A stretch of DNA of 64,000 nucleotides from the NCBI GenBank assembly GCA_023439545.1, contig JAEXNT010000043.1, positions 112,201-176,200 of the forward strand, given 5' to 3'. Origin of the DNA: Bacillota bacterium. Lineage in GTDB: Bacteria; Bacillota; Clostridia; Acetivibrionales; DTU013. Both the position numbers and the translations under genes were made by a program. Numbering within the stretch: position 1 is the first letter of the stretch; every line of letters begins with the position of its first letter. Positions 29,344 through 39,800 of this stretch are shown here, in pieces. Below the pieces are notes generated by a model. That model had not been told where the DNA came from. It made no database searches and saw only the letters and a list, made by a program, of their open reading frames with translations.

Positions 29344-29534
29344 AGCGGTTGGCTTTATGTTACGAACATGCTCCAAGCCAATGAGCATGTATATTCGAGC
29401 CTTTATGCAAAATCAAACGTGACTCGCCTATGGACCCTGGCCGCTCGAACAGGACGTGATTTTGCCTTATACTTGCTCGAACTAACATGCTCTATCGGCT
29501 CTACGCATACGTTCGTACCATAATGCCAACCGGT
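29344..29534. repeat. About 190-bp imperfect palindrome between trmR and the U32 gene
   Basis: The ends GCGGTTGGC-TTTATG and CATAATGCCAACCGG are inverted copies. Inner blocks also match in inverted order (TACGAAC/GTTCGTA, GAGCATGT/ACATGCTC, TTCGAGC/GCTCGAA, GCAAAATCA/TGATTTTGC). The left arm also folds on itself (ACATGCTC with GAGCATGT). It differs in sequence from the element at 1625-1782. It begins four bases after the trmR stop and could be a decayed MITE or a structured RNA. Confidence 0.6.
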
Positions 29535-29538
29535 ACCT

Positions 29539-30180
29539 TTACTTCAGCTTATATGTCAGCGCCACGCCGTCCCCGACCGGCAGAATGCTCGTTTCCAGGT
29601 TCGGATCGCTGCAGAGCATGTCGAGGTAAGTACGCATCCTGTTGACGATAGTCTTTTTTCTCCTTACTACAAGGTCGTCGTTTGCGACCATCCCCTTGAA
29701 CAATACATTATCGGAGACCAAAAGTCCTCCGGCCTTCAGCATTCTGAGGCATTCCGGCAGGAACTCCGGGTACTGTCCCTTTGCCGCATCCAGGAAAACC
29801 ATGTCATAATGCTTGTCCAGGCATCGCAGTATCTCTTCGGCGTCTCCGGCAATAACACTGATAGTATGCTCCAGTCCAGCCCTTTTAATATTCTCCCGGG
29901 CTTTCACGAGCATCTCCTCCTGCCGTTCGATCGTGTCTATCCTTCCGCAGGGAGACAGTGTCTTGGCAAGCAGCATGGCTGAATAGCCTATGGCGGTCCC
30001 CACCTCGAGTATGCGTTCAGGCTTCACGAGCCTGCCCAGAACAGTCAGCAGTCTTGCCGTTTCGGGCTTGACGATCGGCACTCGATGGTCTTGCGCATAC
30101 TGCTCGAGCTCTCTGAGAATACCCTCATTCTGTACCATCGTACTTCTTATATATTCTGCTATAAAGTCATTACCTGTCAT
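29539..30180 (-). CDS. trmR: tRNA 5-hydroxyuridine methyltransferase TrmR (O-methyltransferase family 3)
   Basis: This SAM-dependent O-methyltransferase would convert tRNA ho5U34 to mo5U34. The SAM-binding motif ILEVGTAIGYSAMLLA lies near residue 76, with DTIERQEEM and DMVFLDAAKGQYPEF following. I prefer the start at 30180 because AAGGA precedes it at a good distance. The frame stays open to 30240, where an ATG overlaps the mltG stop, but that extra stretch contains a GC-rich hairpin. A generic catechol-type O-methyltransferase is the alternative; gene order next to mltG and the U32 gene favours TrmR. Confidence 0.85.
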   Translation of the reverse strand: MTGNDFIAEYIRSTMVQNEGILRELEQYAQDHRVPIVKPETARLLTVLGRLVKPERILEVGTAIGYSAMLLAKTLSPCGRIDTIERQEEMLVKARENIKRAGLEHTISVIAGDAEEILRCLDKHYDMVFLDAAKGQYPEFLPECLRMLKAGGLLVSDNVLFKGMVANDDLVVRRKKTIVNRMRTYLDMLCSDPNLETSILPVGDGVALTYKLK

Positions 30181-30204
30181 AAATCTTTCCTTAATCGGGC
30201 TAAT

Positions 30205-30233
30205 ATCAAAGAGGGCCGCCACCAGGGCAGCCC
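30205..30233 (-). terminator. Weak terminator-like hairpin between mltG and trmR
   Basis: GGGCTGCC and GGCGGCCC (one G-U pair) form an 8-bp stem with a 5-base loop, followed on the minus strand by TCTTTGAT. The U-rich tail is poor, so partial termination or pausing is more likely than a full stop. Confidence 0.4.
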
Positions 30234-30239
30234 TTTTCA

Positions 30240-31370
30240 TTACCTTACGCCGTATTTCGCTATATTCGCCTGATGCTCCTTGAATGTCCTTGCAAACGCA
30301 TGGCTGTCAGACTCATCGCCTTTGGCAACGTAATACAGGTATTGCGTATCCACAGGATTCAATGCCGCCTTGATCGCCGCTTCTCCGGGGCAACTGATAG
30401 GTCCCGGAGGAAGGCCTTCGTATAAATAAGTGTTGTAGGGATCATCCACCTTGAGATCATCATACAGCAGCCTGTCCTTATATGTCCCGGTCTTCTTCAG
30501 CATTATATACTGTATCGTGGCGTCCACCTGCAGCTTGCGCAGCGTTTTGTCCTTGCTCGTCAGCCTGTTGTAAAGCACGCCTGAAATGAGATAACGATCG
30601 TCAGAGCTCTTTGCTTCCCTCTCGATGATAGAGGCGAGCGTCACGATCTTGTCCAAAGTCATTCCACCGGGCAGCGCAGCTATCTTATCGCGGTATTCCT
30701 TTTTGAATTTGACGTCGAAATTATCGAGCATCTTTTTTATGATATCGTGGTCACTTGCATTGTAATCGTACTCGTATGTATCGGGAAACAGGTACCCTTC
30801 AAGCCTGTTGTCCCTTTGCGGAATATCCTTGAGAAAGTCATAGTCAAAGGTGTCCGTATTGGCTATCGATATAAATTGTTTCTTATCCTTTATGATCTTC
30901 TTGTCGTAAAGGATTTCGACTATCTGTGAGAAGGTTTTGCCTTCCGGTATCGTAACGCTCCTTGTCGCAGGAGCTGATGAAAGTACACGCATCAGCTCGT
31001 CATAGCTCAGGGATTTGCTGACTATATGAGTGCCGGATTTATAGGTTCCGTCATATCCGTTTACCTTCGAGAGAAGCCTGAAAATCGTCTCATTCTTTAC
31101 AAGCCCCTGCTTGACAAGATTGTTTACGATCTCGTTGGTGCTCGCTCCCCTTTCGATAACGAATTCGAGACCTTCATTCTCGTTTACTACAACAGGCTTG
31201 TCGGTGCTCGTATCGAGGTAATTCTTTATAACATAATTGTAGGATATCACCGCGCTTATAAGAATTATCGCAACGAACATCAATATCATGATCAGCCAGA
31301 AAAGCAGCCTGTTCTTTTTCTTCTTCTTTTTTTTATTTTGTACGGGCGCCTGGGTATTTCTTCTTTCCAT
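30240..31370 (-). CDS. mltG: Endolytic murein transglycosylase MltG (YceG family)
   Basis: MltG cuts nascent peptidoglycan glycan strands at the membrane. A lysine-rich cytoplasmic stretch is followed by one membrane segment (about 19-42), a LysM-like region, and the YceG catalytic domain with SIIEREAKSSDDR, where the glutamate is the catalytic residue, and DATIQYI and YEGLPPGPISCPG. The start at 31370 has GAGGTGG six bases upstream; the longer frame to 31394 lacks a ribosome site. Confidence 0.93.
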   Translation of the reverse strand: MERRNTQAPVQNKKKKKKKNRLLFWLIMILMFVAIILISAVISYNYVIKNYLDTSTDKPVVVNENEGLEFVIERGASTNEIVNNLVKQGLVKNETIFRLLSKVNGYDGTYKSGTHIVSKSLSYDELMRVLSSAPATRSVTIPEGKTFSQIVEILYDKKIIKDKKQFISIANTDTFDYDFLKDIPQRDNRLEGYLFPDTYEYDYNASDHDIIKKMLDNFDVKFKKEYRDKIAALPGGMTLDKIVTLASIIEREAKSSDDRYLISGVLYNRLTSKDKTLRKLQVDATIQYIMLKKTGTYKDRLLYDDLKVDDPYNTYLYEGLPPGPISCPGEAAIKAALNPVDTQYLYYVAKGDESDSHAFARTFKEHQANIAKYGVR

Positions 31371-31398
31371 TTTCCACCTCGCCATTTGCGGCATCGGG

Positions 31399-33222
31399 TC
31401 AGCCGAGCTTGCTCCTCGCTTTTGCCCTGAGTTCCGTATCGAGTATCCTCTTCCTCAGACGGATATTCTTTGGAGTGACCTCCGCAAGCTCATCATCCGA
31501 TATAAATTCGAGAGCCTGCTCCAGACTCAGGATTCTGGGCGGAGTAAGCCTCAGCGCTTCATCGGAACCTGACGCTCTCATATTTGTAACATGCTTCTTT
31601 TTGCATACATTCACTACTATATCTTCATTTCGCGCATTTTCGCCTACAATCATTCCTTCGTAAACCATGGTGCCCGCAGGAATGAAAAGATTTCCTCTCT
31701 CCTGAGCATTGTACAAGCCGTACGTCACCGCTTCTCCAGCTTCCCATGCCACGAGGGATCCTCTGGGCCGGCTCTGTATCTCGCCCTTGAACGGCTCATG
31801 TCCATAGAAAACGTGATTCATGATACCGTTGCCCTTCGTATCCGTCAGGAATTCTGAGCGATAGCCTATAAGGCCTCTCGCGGGTATCTTGAATTCGAGC
31901 CTCATGTAACCTTCCGTAGCCGAATGCATGTTTATCATTTCAGCTTTGCGTACACCCAGCTTTTCCATTACGATACCCATAAACTCTTCGGGCACGTCTA
32001 TCATAAGCAGCTCGATCGGTTCATATTGCATACCGTCGACTTCCTTCATAATTACCCTCGGCTTGGAAACCTGAAATTCGAAGCCCTGCCTCCTCATTGT
32101 CTCTATAAGAATGGAAAGGCTGAGCTCGCCCCTTCCCGAGACTACAAAGGAATCAGGAGTCTCGGTCTCCTCGACCCTGAGGCTTACGTTTGTCTCAAGC
32201 TCCTTGAACAATCTGTCGCGTAAATGCCTGGAGGTCACGTAAGTGCCTTCCTTGCCCGCCATAGGGCTGTTGTTTACGCTGAAGGTCATATTGATGGTAG
32301 GCTCGTCGATGTCAACAAACGGCAGCGGTTCGGGTGCTTCAACATCACAGATGGTCTCGCCTATGTTTATCTCGCCGAGTCCTGAGACGGCAACTATATC
32401 GCCGAGAGAAGCATCCTGAGTCTCGACTCTTTTCAGTCCTTCGAACTCATAAAGCTTGGTGACCTTTGATTGAACCGTAGTACCGTCCTTTTTGCAGATC
32501 ACGGCCTGCTGCCCGTATTTTATACTGCCGCGGTCTATCCTGCCGATCGCTATCCTGCCTACATATTCGTCGTAGTCTATGTTCGAAACTAGCAGCTGCA
32601 GGGGCTGGCCAAGTTCTCCCGAAGGCGCGGGCACCTTTGCTATTATAGTGGCCATCAGTGGTTCCAGATTCTTTTTCTCCTTATTCAATTCCATTATCGC
32701 ATATCCGTCTCTGGAGGAGGCATAAACGACCGGGAATTCGATCTGTTCGTCATCGGCGCCGAGCTCTATGAAAAGCTCCAGGACCTCATCCACCACTTCC
32801 GCAGGCCTAGCTTCGGGCCTGTCAATCTTGTTCACCACGACGATAGGTTTCAGGTTGAGCTGCAGGGCTTTACGCAGTACGAATCTGGTCTGCGGCATAG
32901 GCCCCTCGAAAGCATCGACAAGCAAAAGTACGCCGTCGACCATTTTGAGCACGCGCTCGACTTCACCGCCGAAGTCCGCATGACCGGGCGTATCCACAAT
33001 GTTTATTTTTGTTCCTTTATAGTTAACGGCGGTATTTTTTGCGAGGATAGTTATCCCGCGCTCCCTTTCGAGGTCATTGGAATCCATGACCCTCTCCTGG
33101 ACCTGTTCATTGGCCCTGAATATACCGCTTTGGCGCAGCATCCCGTCAACAAGCGTAGTCTTGCCGTGGTCTACGTGTGCAATTATTGCTATATTCCTTA
33201 TATCTTCTCTCTTGTCCGGCAC
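31399..33222 (-). CDS. typA: Ribosome-associated GTPase TypA/BipA
   Basis: TypA is an EF-G-like GTPase involved in 50S assembly and stress or cold adaptation. G motifs are [24 protein letters not shown] and [13 protein letters not shown]. The C-terminal BipA part includes [21 protein letters not shown] sequence. I place the start at GTG 33222, since GGAAGGG lies seven bases upstream; the frame is open to an ATG at 33243 without a ribosome site. It has its own promoter and a long leader. Confidence 0.95.
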   Translation of the reverse strand: MPDKREDIRNIAIIAHVDHGKTTLVDGMLRQSGIFRANEQVQERVMDSNDLERERGITILAKNTAVNYKGTKINIVDTPGHADFGGEVERVLKMVDGVLLLVDAFEGPMPQTRFVLRKALQLNLKPIVVVNKIDRPEARPAEVVDEVLELFIELGADDEQIEFPVVYASSRDGYAIMELNKEKKNLEPLMATIIAKVPAPSGELGQPLQLLVSNIDYDEYVGRIAIGRIDRGSIKYGQQAVICKKDGTTVQSKVTKLYEFEGLKRVETQDASLGDIVAVSGLGEINIGETICDVEAPEPLPFVDIDEPTINMTFSVNNSPMAGKEGTYVTSRHLRDRLFKELETNVSLRVEETETPDSFVVSGRGELSLSILIETMRRQGFEFQVSKPRVIMKEVDGMQYEPIELLMIDVPEEFMGIVMEKLGVRKAEMINMHSATEGYMRLEFKIPARGLIGYRSEFLTDTKGNGIMNHVFYGHEPFKGEIQSRPRGSLVAWEAGEAVTYGLYNAQERGNLFIPAGTMVYEGMIVGENARNEDIVVNVCKKKHVTNMRASGSDEALRLTPPRILSLEQALEFISDDELAEVTPKNIRLRKRILDTELRAKARSKLG

Positions 33223-33282
33223 GATTTTTCCCTTCCAGTCCATTTAAGCAAATATATCATATTTGACTATAAATAATAAATT

Positions 33283-33333
33283 TTGTTGCATACATATCTA
33301 TTATAAACCCGTCGAGGTCCCCGAATGCAACAA
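33283..33333 (-). promoter_or_regulatory. Inverted repeat at the 5' end of the typA leader
   Basis: TTGTTGCAT and ATGCAACAA form a perfect 9-bp inverted repeat 33 bases apart. From the promoter at 33339-33367, transcription should start near 33332, so one arm would be the very 5' end of the mRNA. It could be an mRNA-stabilising stem or an operator. Confidence 0.4.
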
Positions 33334-33338
33334 GATAA

Positions 33339-33367
33339 ATTGTAAATTATACAATAAACAATGTCAA
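33339..33367 (-). promoter_or_regulatory. SigA-type promoter for typA
   Basis: A perfect TTGACA, a 17-base spacer and TACAAT lie on the minus strand about 117 bases before the typA start. Confidence 0.7.
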
Positions 33368-33416
33368 ATAAAATGAAGGAAATACAGGTAAATGAGCATC
33401 GAACAGTCAGAATAAT

Positions 33417-33454
33417 AAAAAAACAACTGAAAGAAGCATACCGTTTCCTTTCAG
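33417..33454 (-). terminator. Terminator of the NRPS-kinase-regulator operon
   Basis: CTGAAAG and CTTTCAG form a 7-bp stem that can extend inward, with a short TTG and then seven U residues on the minus strand. It lies 50 bases after the response regulator stop. Confidence 0.75.
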
Positions 33455-33503
33455 CTATTTTTTGAATTTATCCATTTCTTGTTCATATTCGGTACAAAAT
33501 CTG

Positions 33504-35012
33504 CTATTCGTAGGTTGCGGCCGTTTCCTTCAACATTTCGCTGTAACCCGTTCCATCAATGAGCTTTACGAACACTTCTACCATATCCTTATCGAACTGG
33601 GTATCCGCACCGCCTATCAACTGCTGCCTCGCTTCCTCGAGATTGAGCTTGGACCGGTAAAGCCTGTCCGACATCATAGCATCGAAAGCGTCGGCTACGG
33701 AAATAATCCTCGCAAGGTAGGGTATTTCATCTCCTTTAAGGCCATCAGGGTAGCCTGTCCCGTCGATCCTTTCGTGATGGCATTTTACTACCGGCACTAC
33801 ATCCCTGAACATCGATACCGCCGACAGTATCCTGGCGCCTTTTAGCGGATGCTTCTGTATTTCAAGGTATTCTCTTTCATTCAGCCTGTCCGTTTTCAGC
33901 AGGATGTCATCTGCAGTCCCGATTTTACCTATATCATGGAAAATACCGCTTATTCGCAGTGTTTCAAGGTCCTGGCCGTCAAGGCCCAGAGCCTCTCCAA
34001 TTTTTACCGCAAAGTAAGCCACCCTGTCCGAATGGCCTCGCGTGTAGAAGTCCTTTGCGTCTACGGCCTGCCTTAGCGCCTCTATGGTATCCATATATCT
34101 GAGCTTGAGCTGGTCGTAGGTCCTGTTCAGTTCTTCATTTTTCATATTTACGAGCGAATGAAGAAACGCATTGTTTATTGAAGAAGCCGCCTGGTTAGTA
34201 TATATTTCGAGCAGCTTAATCCCATCATCTATGTTTTTACTCTCTATGTATATGACGCCGATAGCCTGGTGCAAATCATTTATCAGCGGCAATATCACAC
34301 CCTGTTCCAGATTGACCTTCTGTCTTGTGATCCTGGCAAAACCTATATGCTCCATCAAGCTGGGACTCAGCATTTCCATGAAATGATTGATCTCTGCCTT
34401 GTATCTGCCTATTCCTTTGAAGATGCTCTTGTTGCCCGCTATGAAGTCTGTAGTGTCATCCACCAGTATAAAAGCATTTTCGCTGTCGACAAGAGGTAAT
34501 AACTCTGAAAGGATATCCTCCAGTATCATATCTATCGGCTGCAGAGAGTATATTTTCGGCACAGCCTGCAGTATCTCGTTCAGGCCGTCCCTGAATTTCT
34601 TGATCGTCCTCATCTGTGAAATAGATTTGATTCCTGATTCGACCAGCAGTAATAGCTGATCGAATCTGTCGCTTTTTTCGCAATAGCCCTGTATGTCCAG
34701 AGCCTTGATCGTTTCAAGCGGAGGCGCGAGATCCTTGTGCCCTGTCAGCAGGAGTATATACAGCTCGGAGTTGAACTCCCTGATGTTTTGAACCACCTTG
34801 TCTCCGTGTATCGGGTACATCAGGTAATCCAGGATCAAGAGGTCGAAATGATCCTTTCTTACTCTTTCGATCGCTTCTAGGGGATCGATTATGCCTGTAA
34901 AATCATAACCGCTGCGCTTAAGGACCACGGAGAGCGAATCGATAATGCCTATCTCATCATCGACGACAAGTATCCTGTAGTTGGATGCGGTAGTATTAAG
35001 CTTTTTCCTCAT
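33504..35012 (-). CDS. Response regulator with GAF-like and HD-GYP output domains
   Basis: The N-terminal receiver domain (about 12-130) has LVVDDE and the phospho-acceptor aspartate in LLILDYLMYP near residue 61. A GAF-like domain (about 165-295) follows. The HD-GYP domain (about 325-490) has HSDRV, FHDIGKIG near residue 355, CHHERIDGTGYPDGLKGDEIP and DAFDAMMSDR, so the residues of c-di-GMP phosphodiesterases are present. The ATG overlaps the kinase stop by one base (TAATG) with GGAGG upstream. It is the last gene of the NRPS operon and is probably the partner of the kinase before it. Confidence 0.9.
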   Translation of the reverse strand: MRKKLNTTASNYRILVVDDEIGIIDSLSVVLKRSGYDFTGIIDPLEAIERVRKDHFDLLILDYLMYPIHGDKVVQNIREFNSELYILLLTGHKDLAPPLETIKALDIQGYCEKSDRFDQLLLLVESGIKSISQMRTIKKFRDGLNEILQAVPKIYSLQPIDMILEDILSELLPLVDSENAFILVDDTTDFIAGNKSIFKGIGRYKAEINHFMEMLSPSLMEHIGFARITRQKVNLEQGVILPLINDLHQAIGVIYIESKNIDDGIKLLEIYTNQAASSINNAFLHSLVNMKNEELNRTYDQLKLRYMDTIEALRQAVDAKDFYTRGHSDRVAYFAVKIGEALGLDGQDLETLRISGIFHDIGKIGTADDILLKTDRLNEREYLEIQKHPLKGARILSAVSMFRDVVPVVKCHHERIDGTGYPDGLKGDEIPYLARIISVADAFDAMMSDRLYRSKLNLEEARQQLIGGADTQFDKDMVEVFVKLIDGTGYSEMLKETAATYE

Positions 35013-36850
35013 TATCCTGCCTCCTGATTGCTATACGATATACACGGTATGGATATAAAGAATGTGGTGCCACACCCTTCCTTTGTAGTAAATGACATAT
35101 TTCCCCCGAAACGTCCTTTTATCGTGGAGTATGACATGTATAAACCCAGACCGGTTCCGTTTTTACCTTTTGTAGTTACCATTTCCTTGAACAGCCTGTC
35201 CGCTACGTTCTTGGGAATGCCTTTTCCATTGTCCTTGAAAGTAAATTCTATGCAGTCTCCGCTGCGCACTATGCCCAGGTCTATGGTACCGTTCTCTCCT
35301 TCGTATGCCTGCATGGCATTTATAATAATATTATCGAAAACTTGCACGAGATTATTAACCTCTCCTTTTATCTCCGTACTCATATCGATTTTTGAATCTA
35401 TGTTCATAGCGCAGTGGTATTTTTTAAGTTCATGCTTCAGCAGCAGCTCGACACGCTTGACCAATTCGTCCACCGTAAATTTTACAGAGCTTGAAGTAGA
35501 AATCATTTGGACAGCCTGGCCCTTGACTGCCGAAATGACGTCCGACATATAGGTGCAGTAAGGACCCATCTTCTCGAGCCACGTCATCATTTCTTTGGCT
35601 ATTTCCCTGTGATCCTGTTCGTTAACGCTCTTGTCGCCAATGGAATCCCTGTATTCATATACGAGATCCTTCAGTGCCTCGATCCCGCCCGAGATGGACA
35701 TTATAGGAGTCTTAAGATTGTGCGCTATACCGCCGATGAGCTGACCGAGCGAAGCAAGCCGTTCCTGCTCAAGAAGGATTGCCTGCTGCTCTTTTATAGC
35801 TTCAATGTTTTTCTTGTGCTCAGTGATGTCTTTTAACAGCATAACACATGCTATTATACTTTTCTCGGTATATATAGGGGAGATCTCAACCGAAAAGAAC
35901 TTGTTGAAATCTTTCGAGATAATATTTTTCTCGAGTGTTACAGACTTTCCTTCGTATCTTACCAAATTCAACAGGTGTATAAATTCATCCATATCTATAT
36001 TGATATCCTTATTACTTTTAAGCATATCCAACAGACTAGATTTTCTTTTTATTTCAAATTGGTTGCTGAAATTGTTGATTAGCGCCTGGTTATAATCTAT
36101 TACTATCAGGCTCTCATCAAAAATGACATACGCATCGGATATTTGGTCGACAACCTTTTGCAGAGCAATCGGAGCCAGACTCAAAAAGTTGTACCGCAAT
36201 ATTCCCACAGAAAAACATAGAATAGCAAAAGCAAAGGAAGTAGGTGTCGCAAACGGCCCCACATTAAGAATACGTATTGTGTATAGAACGTTGACAATTA
36301 AGGGTATGAGCGAACCAATAATAACCAGCACCGATTGCTTTGAAAAGAAGCCTGAATTTTTTATGGAGAAATATGTTAAAAAATAGAGTCCGATAAAAAT
36401 GCAGGCATAGGAGAAAAACGTATGTATGTAGAAATATATGCCGTAAGTATTATTAGGACTTATCAGTGAAATATAATTTATATAAAATAATTTATGAAAT
36501 TTATTTGTTGCGATTATTATCAAGGATACTATCGGAAATGCCAAAAACGCTAATTGATAATACTTGTAATTGATCTTCGTGTTTGCAAAAATGACTCCTG
36601 TAAAAAGAAGAAACACCGGCAGGAAGCATATGCCTATATATGTTATGAAAACTGCAACAGTGCTGGATGAATTCGTTTTATTAATGCTGTACGTTTCCAG
36701 AAGCAACCCGATATTCCAAAATATTATGGAAAACATGTTAAGTAAAAAAATAATATGTATCTGCTTTTTGCCTTTAACCCTAAGCAAGTATAAAGCCATG
36801 AATAATACCAATAAAGTTGAAATCAATAAATAATACACATAATTATCCAT
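35012..36850 (-). CDS. Membrane histidine kinase with N-terminal 7TM region and PAS domain
   Basis: Seven hydrophobic segments (about residues 5-225) match the histidine-kinase 7TM-N type sensor. A PAS domain (about 232-345) precedes the kinase core, with the histidine in GGIAHNLKTPIMS near residue 377, an N box DNIIINAMQA near residue 510, and G boxes DNGKGIPKN and KGKNGTGLGLYMS. I place the start at 36850, with GAGG eight bases upstream. This start lies inside the last codons of the NRPS gene (8-bp overlap), so the two are probably translationally coupled. The membrane half is very AT-rich. The ligand is unknown; the NRPS product is a candidate. Confidence 0.9.
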   Translation of the reverse strand: MDNYVYYLLISTLLVLFMALYLLRVKGKKQIHIIFLLNMFSIIFWNIGLLLETYSINKTNSSSTVAVFITYIGICFLPVFLLFTGVIFANTKINYKYYQLAFLAFPIVSLIIIATNKFHKLFYINYISLISPNNTYGIYFYIHTFFSYACIFIGLYFLTYFSIKNSGFFSKQSVLVIIGSLIPLIVNVLYTIRILNVGPFATPTSFAFAILCFSVGILRYNFLSLAPIALQKVVDQISDAYVIFDESLIVIDYNQALINNFSNQFEIKRKSSLLDMLKSNKDINIDMDEFIHLLNLVRYEGKSVTLEKNIISKDFNKFFSVEISPIYTEKSIIACVMLLKDITEHKKNIEAIKEQQAILLEQERLASLGQLIGGIAHNLKTPIMSISGGIEALKDLVYEYRDSIGDKSVNEQDHREIAKEMMTWLEKMGPYCTYMSDVISAVKGQAVQMISTSSSVKFTVDELVKRVELLLKHELKKYHCAMNIDSKIDMSTEIKGEVNNLVQVFDNIIINAMQAYEGENGTIDLGIVRSGDCIEFTFKDNGKGIPKNVADRLFKEMVTTKGKNGTGLGLYMSYSTIKGRFGGNMSFTTKEGCGTTFFISIPCISYSNQEAG

Positions 36851-39800
36851 TAAAAAATCCTCTTGTTTTGCCCGGGTTATCATCTAAACTCAAAAAATTA
36901 ACGCTAACAGCATAATCAAGTATTTTTTTAATATACCCATAATCGATATCAGGCCAGATGAAATCCAACTCTTTCAAGAAATCCACAGTATCTTTTGAAG
37001 TTGTTTTATAACCGCTGTTATTACCGTCCAGGGAATCATTCAAATCCTGCACGATACCCATCAGCGCGTTGCTCTTTGCCTCGTCCTCCGATAACTTCTT
37101 CAGGATGTTTGAGAATTTACTCTCAGGAACTATTTCGACTTTACAGCCGTATTTATTAATATAATTAATCAACTTATTTATCTTTAAATAATTGTTGTTG
37201 TATATATGATAAGTTTTATTTACGGTACGGGCATTGATTATCTTTAATACAGCCTGACTGCATATATCCACAGGCGAAAAGTCCATGGGGAAATCCGTGT
37301 AATTACTTGATATGTACCCTATATTGACGAATGATTTTATCCTGTTGTAGAAAGCATTATCTCCGATATTTTTCTGGAAAACACCGTCGCTATAACGGCC
37401 TGTCAGATTACCGACCCTGAATACATTATATGTCAAACCTTTCTCAGAATACTTCCTTAACAGCACCTCTGCCTCATATTTACTTTTAATGTAATAGTTA
37501 TCGATCCCTGATTGCCCGATATCCAAATCATTTTCCGTCAGTACCGAGTCATGGCAGTCCGGGAGATAGTTAACACCGAATACGCCTATGGTTGACATAT
37601 GATTCAAAACTATGCCGTTTTCTATGCAAATCTTGATTAGGTTTTTTACTCCTTCTATATTGATATTTTTAAAATCGTTATAGGCGCCATAGTGTTTGAC
37701 CAGCGCCGCAGCATTTATAATACATGAGGTGTTTTCGCAGATATATTCATAATCGCTGCTATCCAATCCCAAATTCCTTTGAGATATGTCTCCGTTGAAT
37801 ACCTCTGCTTTCTCGATAATATTGTCCGCTTGTTGTCTACCGAAATAGAACAATAAGGTATCATACAGCCGCTGTTGGGGCGAGTCCCCATCTTTTCCTC
37901 TCACGATACAGATTATTTTATTATTTGTCCGGCTTATGATTTCTTTAAGAATATGTACTCCCAAAAAACCGGTGGCGCCTGTAATCAAATAGCTGCTGCG
38001 GTTTTTTTCGGCCATTGCAAAATTAACGCTTAAAAGTTCCTCCTCGTATCCCTTTGTGATGTCCTGTTCCCCAGCTTCGGTTAGTGAACCGTCAATCTTT
38101 TCTGCCAGCTCTTTAACGGTTTGATAGCTGTAATAGTCCTGAGTAGTTAGCTTCCAATTATACTTCATTGCCTTGATCTGAAGCCTGATCAAAGAAAGCG
38201 AATCTCCGCCGAGATCGAAAAAGTTATCGGCAATGCTGATATTATCTATGCCAAGGGTTTCCTTCCATAAATCTACGATTATTTTTTGTGTATCGTTTTG
38301 CGGCGGTATGTAATCGACAGGACCATGCTCGGACTTATACATATGCACAAGTGCTTTCCGGTCTATTTTTCCATTTGGTGTCATTGGTATGATATCGGTC
38401 TTAATGATATATCTTGGTATCATATACTGCGGCATTTTACTGGACAGGTGTTTCCTGACCATATTACTGCCGGCGGAATCGTCTGAAACGTAGAAAGCAA
38501 CCAGGTACTTGGCATTATTACTGTCATTATCGGAGATGACTACTGCTTCCCTTACTCCTTCATAATTCAAAATATACTTCTCGATCTCTCCCAATTCTAT
38601 TCTAAAGCCGTGTATCTTTACCTGATTGTCCAGTCTTCCAAGGAACTCTATATTACCGTCAGGAAGCCATCTAGCCAGATCTCCCGTTTTGTATATCCTC
38701 TTCTCCCCGCAAATATCCTGTAAATACTTTTCTCCTGTCAATGCTTCATTATTTAAATAACCTCTGCCGACACATTCACCTGCAATATACAGCTCGCCTG
38801 CAACGCCCGCAGGCTGTATCAAATGGTCGCTGTTCAAAATATATATTCTTGTATTTGAGATAGGTCTGCCAATCGGAGGCAAATCAGGTATATTATTGGC
38901 ATTAACCGTATAGGTGGTCGCAACATGGGTCTCCGAAGGGCCATAATGATTATGAATAACGGCGTCGCTACCGCATAGATACTTTTTCATGGTCTCGGTT
39001 ATTATCAATTGTTCGCCGGCAACAATTATATTTCTCAGGCTTTTTGGCATTTTGCCAATATTGGATTCATCACTAAGTATTTGTTTCAGGAATGACGGCG
39101 GTAAAAAAATTGTATTGATGCTGTTTATATTAAGAATATCGAAGAACTTGTTTACATCCCTTTTATCCTGTTCGTCGATAATATACAATTCACCGCCGCA
39201 AAGCAATGTGGAGAATATCTCCTGAGCGCTTACGTCAAAACTAAGCGAAGCGAATTGCAATACTTTCCTGAATTCTATTTTTTCGATTAAATATTCGAAA
39301 AAGATGAGGTTGACGATATTTTTATGCTCAATCAGTACTGCTTTGGGATTTCCCGTTGAACCGGACGTGTAAATTGCATATAAAAGGTTGTCCGGAGAAT
39401 TATGGGAAGTAAAATCGACATTACTTTCCTCCATACCAAAGTAATTTTTAATGTCTAAAACTGTACCTTTAACGAAAAAGTCCAAAGCAATTATATCATC
39501 GGTCAGAATGATATTTATTGCGCTGTCGCTGATCATATACCTGATTCTTTCGGCAGGATAGCTTTTGTCAATGGGCAAATAAGCCCCGCCTGCCTTGATT
39601 ATACCAAGTATACAGGTAACATATTCAAAGCCCCTCGGCAGCATTACACCTACGATCGAGTTATTCGCAACCCCATTCATCCTTAGCGCTTTTGCTATGA
39701 GGTTGGCTTTGTTGTTCAACTGACGATAGGTATAGCGCCTATCTTTAAAAACAACAGCTGTATTATCGGGCGTTAAGGATACCTGTTCGTCAAACAGCTG

